Source: Pelagimonas phthalicica
GTDB taxonomy: Bacteria; Pseudomonadota; Alphaproteobacteria; Rhodobacterales; Rhodobacteraceae
Reading direction: 5' to 3'
Length of the DNA: 57,672 nucleotides
Assembly: GCF_004364805.1 (NCBI RefSeq)
Contig: NZ_SOAP01000007.1
Coordinates: 1 to 57,672, forward strand
The notes beneath the pieces were generated by a model that was not told the DNA's origin, searched no databases, and was given only the letters and a program-made list of their open reading frames with translations. This document shows, in pieces, positions 51,801-57,672 of the stretch (the first letter of the stretch is position 1; every line of letters begins with the position of its first letter). The translations under genes were made by a program, and so were the position numbers.

Positions 51801-53232
51801 TGACGCCGGTGGCACGGGGCGCAGCTACCACGCCGATCTTGGTGCAAAGAACCAGCGCCTCCGGGTGCATTACTTGCTTGAGCCTGGCTGGAAAGCCGAC
51901 AATGCGATCCAGGGGCTGGGGCGTACCAACCGCACGAACCAAGCGCAGCCGCCGCTCTTTCGCCCCGTTGCCACAGACGTGAAGGGTGAGAAGCGGTTCC
52001 TCTCCACCATCGCCCGCCGCCTCGATACGCTCGGGGCCATCACCAAGGGGCAACGCGAGACGGGTGGGCAGAACATGTTCCGCGCCGAGGACAACCTCGA
52101 GAGCCCTTATGCACGAGCGGCGTTGCGGCAGTTCTTCTACAAGCTGCGCGCGGGCAAGATCGACGCCTGCTCCTACTCCAGGTTCCAGGAGATGACCGGG
52201 CTGACGCTCGATGAGGCGGATGGCACGATGAAGGAAACCCTGCCGCCGATCCAGCAGTTCCTGAACCGCTGCCTCGCGCTCCGCATCGACATGCAGGACG
52301 CGATCTTCGAGGCCTTCGGCGGGTTTCTTTCGGCGATAATTGAGGACGCGCGTCAGGCAGGCACCCTCGATGTCGGGCTAGAGACCCTGCGCGCCGAGAA
52401 GTTTGAGATCGTTGATCGCAAGGTCATCTTCGAGCATGAGGCGACGGGCGCGACGGCAACTGCGCTGACCGTGGAGCGTATCGATCGCAACGATCCGCTC
52501 ACTCTGCCCCGCGTCAAAGCCATCTGCGCCGACACAAGAGGCGCGACGCTGTGCTGGAACAAGACCTCCAAACGCGCGGCCCTGATGGTGAAAGCGCCGG
52601 CCTTCATGGACGAGGATGGCGTGCCGATCTTGCGGGTGAAGCTCCTGCGGCCCATGGCGACCGAAATCCTCGCGCTGACCGAGTTCTCGAAGTCGCACTG
52701 GGAAGAGATCGATGATGCGATGTTCGAGCAGCTCTGGCAGGCCGAGGTCGACGCGGTGCCGGAGTTCACTACATCGAAGATCACGCTGATCTGCGGCCTC
52801 CTCCTGCCGATCTGGGACCGGCTGCCCGCCGACAACATGCGGATCTATCGTCTGCAGACCGAGGACGGGGAGCGCGCCATCGGCCGCTTGGTCAGCCAGG
52901 AACAGCTTCTCAATGTCTATGCGCGCCTTGGTCTCGACTGCCAGATTGAGATGACGCCGCAGGAGGTGTTCGGCGCGGTCATGGACGCGAAGACGACCCT
53001 CAGCCTGCTTGGGGGCTACCAGTTGCGTCGCTCTCTGGTCATGGGACAGCCGAGGCTCGAGCTGATCGGAGCGTCGGGCGCGGCACTGCCCGCATTGAAG
53101 GCCTTGGGCTGTTTCACCGAGGTGATCCAGTGGAAGACGCGGGTGTTCATCCCGGTGGATTGCACCGAGGTGCTGGCGCGGGTCCTTGCCGCGCATCCGG
53201 TTGGCGCAAGCGCAGCGGATGCAGCCGCATGA
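48835..53232 (+). CDS. Strawberry-notch-type methyltransferase-helicase
   Basis: The 1465-residue protein starts with an adenine-methyltransferase-like domain (LEPSTGTGMLAIFAKIAGAR near 150 and NPPF near 217). It continues as an SF2 helicase of the strawberry-notch group: GDGTGCGKGRQ near 520, DESH near 629, and motif VI QGLGRTNRTNQ in the C-terminal third. Such giant proteins are a hallmark of plasmid and ICE backbones in alphaproteobacteria. Roles in DNA protection or in establishment in a new host have been suggested; none is proven. It overlaps the Toprim gene as ATGA. GGAG lies before ATG 48835. Confidence 0.9.
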   Translation: MNAHPHSVQLATEPEAPALPDAPRFAQNLMQAAKILVPVFEAGRSIDAAALRAAMEDACGASDTSGAWVWKDAYEAAEVAQILILSRYGALMQRQALSPQAFLTMIERFTALAPSHTRRSEDSIRLQQFSTPLPLAAIVAQAAGFRDDDLMLEPSTGTGMLAIFAKIAGARLALNELADTRRALLGQLFPDAAVSDHDAASIDDRLDRSITPSVVVMNPPFSAANHVEGRFRQATSQHVLSALARLAPGGRLVVITGESFRPSLKSFQSTFQRIGQSADVVFSAPIDGKVFARHGTTIDTRLTVIDKRAAGAEETAPADIDAAYHPICATTSDLLSVVLAHCPERRSPPPCPTTSALSVPSQPTRTNLHALRNAARKETRALAEERAKHPFDDIETAPLDYLPKAWSEPYGTLQDTVYEVYDLQAIRIDGAAEHPTALVQSAAMASVPPPVPSYRPVLPKTLVRDGLLSAPQLESVIYAGNAHETHLKGWFKRGEIEGQLMAASEDDEGAFRLRKGWFLGDGTGCGKGRQVAGIILDNWLQGRRRAVWVSKSDKLIEDARRDWMALGGRESDIVPLSKFRQGSDIRLPEGILFVTYATLRSAERDGKASRLDQVTSWLGEGFNGVIAFDESHAMANAAGEKSDRGDKKASQQGLAGLALQNAVPDARVLYVSATGATVVGNLAYASRLGLWGTGDFPFVTRAEFVAAMEAGGIAAMEMISRDLKALGLYLARSLSYAGVEYEMLVHELTPAQIAIYDSYADAYQIIHTNLEAALQASGISSETGTLNPQAKSAARSAFESNKQRFFNHLITAMKCPSLIHAIEADLAAGHSAVIQVVSTSEAVMERRLEEIPPSEWDDLQVDFTPRENIMDYLMHSFPTQLFEPYSDENGDLRSRPALDGDGNPIICREAERRRDELVEHLGALAPVQGALDQILWHFGGDAVAEVTGRKRRIARTREGRLKVENRAASSNLGETQAFMDDAKRILIFSDAGGTGRSYHADLGAKNQRLRVHYLLEPGWKADNAIQGLGRTNRTNQAQPPLFRPVATDVKGEKRFLSTIARRLDTLGAITKGQRETGGQNMFRAEDNLESPYARAALRQFFYKLRAGKIDACSYSRFQEMTGLTLDEADGTMKETLPPIQQFLNRCLALRIDMQDAIFEAFGGFLSAIIEDARQAGTLDVGLETLRAEKFEIVDRKVIFEHEATGATATALTVERIDRNDPLTLPRVKAICADTRGATLCWNKTSKRAALMVKAPAFMDEDGVPILRVKLLRPMATEILALTEFSKSHWEEIDDAMFEQLWQAEVDAVPEFTTSKITLICGLLLPIWDRLPADNMRIYRLQTEDGERAIGRLVSQEQLLNVYARLGLDCQIEMTPQEVFGAVMDAKTTLSLLGGYQLRRSLVMGQPRLELIGASGAALPALKALGCFTEVIQWKTRVFIPVDCTEVLARVLAAHPVGASAADAAA

Positions 53233-54275
53233 GCGCGCGGCGCAGCATCGCAGACCTCTCGGCTGATCTTGCAGACCGCGCCGAGAGTTTCTGCCGCCAG
53301 TATTTCCCCGAGGGGTCCAAGCAGGGCAACTATTGGCAGGTTGGCGACACTTCGGGCGCAAAGGGTCAGAGCCTCGCCATCCGGCTGCAAGCTCAGGGTG
53401 GGCGCAAAGCCGGATCTTGGACCGATTTCGCGACCGGTGAGTATGGCGATCTGATTGACCTGATGCATGAACGGCTTGGTTCGGTCACGCTCAAGGAAAC
53501 GCTGAGGGAGGCCCGGTCCTTTCTCGGCGAGGCCCCCTGCCCTTCCTTACCTTGTGACACCCAAAGGGCTGAGTGCCCCGATGCTGCCTCTAGCAAACGC
53601 ATTGCGCGGGCGCGGAAGCTCTTTGCCGCTGGCAAGCCGGTTCTCGGCACCTTGGCTGCCACCTATCTGCAGGGGCGCGGGATCACACGGCTGGGTCCGG
53701 CGCTGCGTTATCACCCGCGGGTTTTCCTGCGGCAGGGCGAGGACGACGCCGATCCGCCGCAAAGGGCCCCTGCCCTGCTCGCGAAGATCACCGACAATCG
53801 GGGCCAGATCACCGGCTGCGCACGCTTCTATCTCGACCCGTCCACCGGCGGTTTGGCCGAGATCGAGAGCCCGAAGCGGATCCTCGGACAGCTGCACGGC
53901 CATGCCATCCGCTTCTGGTCCGGCAAGGCGCGCAGCGATCTCATCGTCGGTGAAGGTCTCGAGAACACCCTCTCGGTCGGCACGGCTCTCTCCGAGTTTG
54001 ACCTCGCCTCCTGTCTCACTGCCACCCATCTCGGCCTCTTCATCCCGCCGCCGGGGATCAAGCGTATCTGGATCGCGCGGGACAATGACGAAGCGGGACG
54101 AACCGCATCACTGAGACTGCGTAACCAACTGGAATCGCTTGGTATTGCCTGTGGTGGTCTCGTGCCAAACATGGGCGATTTCAACGACGATCTGCGGGCA
54201 TTTGGCAAAGATGCGCTGCGCCGGTCGTTGCTTGAGGCCATGAAAGTACAAGGTCTGGAGATCGAGGACGGGTGA
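53229..54275 (+). CDS. Toprim-domain primase-like protein
   Basis: The 348-residue protein has an N-terminal nucleic-acid-binding region (YWQVGDTSGAKGQSLAIRL, then GSWTDFATGEYGDLIDLM) as in plasmid DUF7146-like proteins. The C-terminal Toprim fold has Glu242 (VGEGLENTL) and Asp285/Asp287 (IARDNDEAG). No cysteine zinc finger of classical primases is visible. It is coupled to the helicase gene. The pair could act on DNA during transfer or replication. Confidence 0.85.
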   Translation: MSARRSIADLSADLADRAESFCRQYFPEGSKQGNYWQVGDTSGAKGQSLAIRLQAQGGRKAGSWTDFATGEYGDLIDLMHERLGSVTLKETLREARSFLGEAPCPSLPCDTQRAECPDAASSKRIARARKLFAAGKPVLGTLAATYLQGRGITRLGPALRYHPRVFLRQGEDDADPPQRAPALLAKITDNRGQITGCARFYLDPSTGGLAEIESPKRILGQLHGHAIRFWSGKARSDLIVGEGLENTLSVGTALSEFDLASCLTATHLGLFIPPPGIKRIWIARDNDEAGRTASLRLRNQLESLGIACGGLVPNMGDFNDDLRAFGKDALRRSLLEAMKVQGLEIEDG

Positions 54276-54573
54276 GCGCCAGCCCCATAAGTGACGTCCG
54301 ACAGGGCAAAGGTTCCGCGGGTTCGATCTGAACCCGTTTGGAAAAGAGGAGCGATGGACCGGCGGGTCGGAGCAGAGTGCTCCTCGCCCGGACAGCAATG
54401 CGCCCCGCACCAGAAAATTCCCCTGAGCCTTCGGCTCATTCCTCGCGGGAGCAATTTTCCGGCCCTGGGCGCATTCTCCGCTGCGCTCCGATCCTGACGG
54501 ATGCGGCCCGGTCGCCGCCGGTCCTGTTATCGCCCCATCCAAATCGGGTCAGATCAATCAGAGGAACCAGACA
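54276..54573 (+). promoter_or_regulatory. Gap before the DUF2493 gene with hairpins and a shared leader motif
   Basis: No gene is seen. A terminator-like hairpin CGGGTTC-GATCT-GAACCCG-TTT lies at 54318-54339 and a small GAGCC-TTC-GGCTC hairpin at 54425-54437. The 16 bases at 54475-54490 (TCTCCGCTGCGCTCCG) recur exactly at 57550-57565 before the last gene. Confidence 0.5.
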
Positions 54574-55485
54574 ATGCCCCATCAGACAGACATCCCCGAG
54601 GAAACCGGCGTAACCTCCGCCATCCTCGACCACCTCGCACTTCATGGCGCAACACCAGGACCCGGCGAGACCGATCATCGCCCCCTGCCCCAGCCTGACG
54701 AGGTCGAGCTCGCCATGGCGACACTTTTCGACACCACTATCGGCCTCCTCACCGGCAGCCAGTTGGAAGACAATCTCGAAGAGATGCTCTGGTCCCTCAC
54801 CTCGATCTTCCATCGCCGGCTTGCCCATATCCAGAAGCTTCTCGACGATAACGAATTCGAGGTCCGGGAAAGTTTGGCCATCCAGGACGGTTCCGAGGTC
54901 GCTTCGGTTGAACTGGAACGCCTCCAGTTGATCGGGCTTAAGCTCTGGGACCATCGCGACGCTTTCGAGCAGATGCGCGATCTGGCCGTGGACCACTTCT
55001 CGGCCGCCACCGGTTCACCCTGGCTGCCCCGCACCGGATCCAAGGTCTCGCATCGCGGTCTCACCTCCGCCGTGGTGGACAGCCGGGCCTATCTCTCGGC
55101 CAAGCGGCGCAAGGAGACCGAGGTTCACTGCCCCGAAGGCACGCGGATCGCCTTCTCGGGCGGGGACTATCACGCCTACGACCTGATCTGGTCCGTCCTC
55201 GATGCCACCCATGCGAAATACCCAGACATGATTCTTTTACACGGCGGCACACCAAAAGGTGCCGAGATGATCGCTGCCCGCTGGGCAGATACCCGTGGTG
55301 TCACGCAGGTGGCGTTCAAACCCGACTGGAAGAGCCATGGCAAGGCTGCCCCCTTCAAGCGCAACGACAAGATGCTCGAAACCATGCCACAGGGTCTGAT
55401 TGCCACGCCCGGTTCGGGCATCACCGAGAACATCGTCGACAAGGCCCGCAAGCTCGGAATCCGCATCAAGAGGATCGGGGCTTAG
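54574..55485 (+). CDS. DUF2493 (SLOG-fold) protein
   Basis: The 303-residue protein has a helical N-terminal half and a C-terminal DUF2493 domain: RIAFSGGDYHAYDLIWSVLD, then LLHGGTPKGAEMIAARWADT, then GSGITENIVDKARKLGI. SLOG proteins bind nucleotides or related small molecules; relatives act in signalling and defence. CAGAGGA lies before ATG 54574. This gene normally accompanies the helicase and Toprim genes in such plasmids. Its ligand is unknown. Confidence 0.87.
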   Translation: MPHQTDIPEETGVTSAILDHLALHGATPGPGETDHRPLPQPDEVELAMATLFDTTIGLLTGSQLEDNLEEMLWSLTSIFHRRLAHIQKLLDDNEFEVRESLAIQDGSEVASVELERLQLIGLKLWDHRDAFEQMRDLAVDHFSAATGSPWLPRTGSKVSHRGLTSAVVDSRAYLSAKRRKETEVHCPEGTRIAFSGGDYHAYDLIWSVLDATHAKYPDMILLHGGTPKGAEMIAARWADTRGVTQVAFKPDWKSHGKAAPFKRNDKMLETMPQGLIATPGSGITENIVDKARKLGIRIKRIGA

Positions 55486-55493
55486 GCCCCGGT

Positions 55494-55787
55494 TCACGCC
55501 CCGCGCAAGAGGTCCTGTACGACGGAAGGCTTCTTGGCGATCAATGCCAGCAGAACCTGTGCTGGGCCTGTCGGGTGCCGGCGCCCGTGTTCCCAGTTCA
55601 GGAGCGTACCTTTCGCGACGCCAATGCTCTTGGCGAACTCGGCCTGGGACAGGCCCGTCCGTTGCCGGACTTCGGCGACATCGACCTCCGCCACGGACAC
55701 TTCATGCACTTTGGCGTCGGCCAAATCGCCATTCGCGAAGGCCAGAGCCTCTTCGAGGCCCTTGGATACAGATTTGAATGCACTCAT
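55494..55787 (-). CDS. HTH antitoxin-like regulator (HigA/NadS type)
   Basis: The 97-residue protein has an N-terminal helix and a C-terminal XRE domain: RTGLSQAEFAKSIGVAKGTL followed by NWEHGRRHPTGPAQVLLALI. This layout is that of antitoxins paired with RelE-like toxins. ATG 55787 has AAGGAG about 11 bases upstream. No toxin gene is seen on the minus strand between here and the divergent ATPase gene, so the partner may have been lost. It could also be a stand-alone regulator. Confidence 0.8.
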   Translation of the reverse strand: MSAFKSVSKGLEEALAFANGDLADAKVHEVSVAEVDVAEVRQRTGLSQAEFAKSIGVAKGTLLNWEHGRRHPTGPAQVLLALIAKKPSVVQDLLRGA

Positions 55788-55916
55788 TTTGCGTCGATGC
55801 TCCTTGGCCACGGCTGTTTTGCTGGGGCAGTAAGATACTTCGGCTTGAGCAACTAGCTATGGCCGTAGGTAAGATTAACCTTGCAAATCTTCCGTATCGT
55901 GGAGTAATTGCAAGGT

Positions 55917-57080
55917 ATGTACAAACGCAAGACCCAACAATTCGTTCAGTCTTCCTTGGAGAGCCAAGCGGCTGTGGTCCTTCTCGGCCCCCGACAGGTC
56001 GGAAAGACAACACTTGCACTCGACATCGCATCAGAGCGCCCATCTGTCTATCTCGACCTTGAGCGTGAGGCGGACAGGCAAATCCTGACTGAACCAGATC
56101 TCTATCTGGACGAACAGGCGGGCAAACTCGTCATCCTCGACGAGGTGCAGCAGATGCCTGACCTCTTCAGAACCTTGCGCGGCCAGATCGATCAGCGTCG
56201 GCGGGCCGGGTTTCGGACGGGACAGTTCCTGCTATTGGGATCGGCTTCCAATATCCTCTTGCACCAAACGGCGGAATCCCTCGCCGGTCGTGTTCGATAT
56301 GTTGAAATGCCCCCCTTGCAGCCTGACGAGGTGGGGGCCGATCAGTTGAACTTGCTCTGGCTGCGCGGCGGCTTTCCCGACAGCTTTCAGGCCGCGAGCG
56401 ATCGGGCAAGTATGGACTGGCGTCTGGATTTCCTGCGCACCTATCTGGAGCGAGACATCCCTGCCCTCGGACCTCGGATTCCGGCAGCGACCTTGCGGCG
56501 GTTCTGGACGATGCTTGCGCATGTCCAGGGCGGCCTTCTGAACGCCGCGGCCCTTGCCGAGGGATTGGGCGTGTCCGGCCAGACCGTTGGGCGCTACCTC
56601 GATCTGCTCGTCGATCTCATGCTGGTGAGACGCCTGCAGCCCTGGCACGAGAATGTCGGCAAGCGTCTGGTGAAATCGCCAAAGGTCTATGTGAGAGACA
56701 GCGGCATCGTGCATGCGCTGTTGGGCATCGGCACGACAGAAGGCTTGCTCGGGCACCCGGTCGTCGGTGGCAGTTGGGAGGGGTTCTGTATCGAGGCGCT
56801 TCTTGCTGCCGCCCCTTTAGGCACCGAACCTTTCTTCTATCGCACTTCGGCCGGTGCTGAACTCGACTTGGTTTTGCGTTTGCCAAGCGGCGACATCTGG
56901 GCTGTTGAGATCAAACGGACGACTGCACCAAAGGTTTCGAGAGGATTTCACACAGGGGCCGAGGACATTGGAGCCAACCGAAAGCTCCTGGTCTATGCCG
57001 GTGAGCATGAGGTCCCCGTCGCGAAGGACATTCGAGCGTTACCACTGGCACATGCAATCGAGTTGTTGAGCGCGCTATGA
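55917..57080 (+). CDS. DUF4143-type AAA ATPase
   Basis: The 387-residue protein has Walker A GPRQVGKT (24-31), Walker B LVILDEVQQ (71-79) and sensor LLLGSASN. A C-terminal DUF4143 domain follows (LRTYLERDIPALG, then PKVYVRDSGIVHALLGI) and ends with the PD-(D/E)xK-like FFYRTSAGAELDLVLRL and VEIKRT. This family is widespread on mobile elements and its function is unknown; the VEIKR segment suggests a nuclease-like fold. ATG 55917 was chosen over TTG 55908 on spacing to GGAG. It is divergent from the antitoxin-like gene. Confidence 0.88.
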   Translation: MYKRKTQQFVQSSLESQAAVVLLGPRQVGKTTLALDIASERPSVYLDLEREADRQILTEPDLYLDEQAGKLVILDEVQQMPDLFRTLRGQIDQRRRAGFRTGQFLLLGSASNILLHQTAESLAGRVRYVEMPPLQPDEVGADQLNLLWLRGGFPDSFQAASDRASMDWRLDFLRTYLERDIPALGPRIPAATLRRFWTMLAHVQGGLLNAAALAEGLGVSGQTVGRYLDLLVDLMLVRRLQPWHENVGKRLVKSPKVYVRDSGIVHALLGIGTTEGLLGHPVVGGSWEGFCIEALLAAAPLGTEPFFYRTSAGAELDLVLRLPSGDIWAVEIKRTTAPKVSRGFHTGAEDIGANRKLLVYAGEHEVPVAKDIRALPLAHAIELLSAL

Positions 57081-57635
57081 CCTCGTTTTTATCTCTGGCT
57101 CAGGACACTTCCATTGGTCTGAGGATAACAGCGACACGCGAAGAATCTCAGAGCCAGGTCTGGCCATTAGTCGGGCACCAGAGCGGATGAGTGTCTGGCA
57201 ACTCGATGGTATCTGGACGCCTGCATCTCCGAATGCGAACGCAAACGCCCCTGTGATGCCACGGAAGGATGGGCGAATGCTCTGCCGTTGCCATCGATTT
57301 GTGATCTGACGGCTTTGGTCTTCGAAGAGTCTTGAAGTTTGGATGGACGAGAAGACAATCCCTACTCCTTGCGGCATCTCTCTCGTCTGTTCCCCTACTT
57401 TCCTTCATGGCCACCGCACTTCTCCCTTTGTCTGAGTTGCATGACATGCTGGTCGCAGCTGTCGTCCCGTCCACAAAGGTTGTCGCCGATCTTTTTCCCC
57501 TGACCCTGCGGGTCATTCCGCGCGGACCAAAAAGACCGGCGCCTGCCCCTCTCCGCTGCGCTCCGCCTTCGGTGTGGCCGGGCCTTGGCCAGCTGCAAGG
57601 TGACCATCATTGCAACGCAAACAAGGAGAAGAGCA
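57081..57635. other. Long gap after the DUF4143 gene
   Basis: About 550 bases with no gene that I can support; open frames on the minus strand lack recognisable products. A small hairpin TGACCC-TGC-GGGTCA lies at 57501-57515. The 16-base motif shared with 54475-54490 is at 57550-57565. AAGGAG (57623-57628) serves the next gene. The second half is thus probably the leader of that gene. Confidence 0.45.
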
Positions 57636-57672
57636 ATGACCACGAACTGCATCAAATTCACCAGCGCCGACA
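57636..57672 (+). CDS. Start of a further backbone gene (partial)
   Basis: ATG 57636 is preceded by AAGGAG at 7 bases and opens MTTNCIKFTSAD before the window ends. The fragment is too short to name. The upstream 16-base motif shared with the DUF2493 gene leader suggests that it belongs to the same backbone set. Confidence 0.5.
   Translation, partial: MTTNCIKFTSAD

Noticed and set aside
57395-57661. Minus-strand frame with a hydrophobic start (MNLMQFVVIALLLVCVAMM)
   Set aside because: The hydrophobic part is antisense to the leader and start of the gene at 57636; no ribosome site and a non-natural, Arg-rich remainder.
1-57672. CRISPR arrays, tRNA and rRNA genes
   Set aside because: No regularly spaced repeats and no tRNA or rRNA sequence were seen on reading the window.

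Overview
The window looks like part of a large conjugative plasmid or integrative conjugative element from an alphaproteobacterium, most likely Rhodobacteraceae (Roseobacter/Paracoccus type). Reasons: high-GC codon use in the backbone, a MOBP-type relaxase beside VirD4, a VirB-type conjugation operon, and a backbone set (ParB-like protein, strawberry-notch-type helicase/methyltransferase, Toprim, DUF2493, DUF3768 and other small proteins) that I associate with plasmids of that family. No replication initiator, integrase, rRNA or tRNA gene was seen. The assignment rests on family recognition only; no search was run.

Layout. (1) 1-5.9 kb: end of an unknown gene, a small acidic protein, a non-coding stretch that may hold oriT, then mobC-like gene, relaxase and virD4. 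(2) 5.9-11.9 kb, lower-GC cargo between virD4 and virB11: a DUF2235 lipase-like protein, a WGR-domain protein, and the anti-phage system Hachiman (hamA-hamB) followed by a DUF3223 gene. (3) 12.2-24.8 kb: a complete virB1-virB11 set on the minus strand, with an extra lytic transglycosylase whose ends resemble VirB5, then small accessory genes and an XRE regulator with its own palindrome. (4) 25-43.4 kb: a catabolic island. (5) 43.5-57.7 kb: backbone of ParB-like protein, small DUF proteins each preceded by RNA hairpins, a 1465-residue methyltransferase-helicase, Toprim, DUF2493, an antitoxin-like regulator and a DUF4143 ATPase.

The catabolic island is the most striking part. Its enzymes line up as a whole route from cyclohexanol (or a similar cyclic alcohol or ketone) to central metabolism: SDR alcohol dehydrogenase, cyclohexanone monooxygenase-type Baeyer-Villiger enzyme, HSL-family esterase for the lactone, iron alcohol dehydrogenase for 6-hydroxyhexanoate, aldehyde dehydrogenase for 6-oxohexanoate, CaiB/BaiF CoA-transferase for adipate, acyl-CoA dehydrogenase with its own EtfAB, a hydratase/3-hydroxyacyl-CoA dehydrogenase fusion, and a 3-oxoadipyl-CoA thiolase. 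IclR and AraC regulators and a hot-dog thioesterase accompany them. The succinyl-CoA released by the thiolase could be the CoA donor for the transferase, which would avoid an ATP-dependent ligase.

The island is split by a nested pair of dead insertion sequences: an IS110-family, IS1111-type element sits inside the left terminal repeat of an IS5/IS903-type element. The IS5 remnant runs into the 3' end of the hydratase/dehydrogenase gene, whose stop codon lies in IS-derived DNA.
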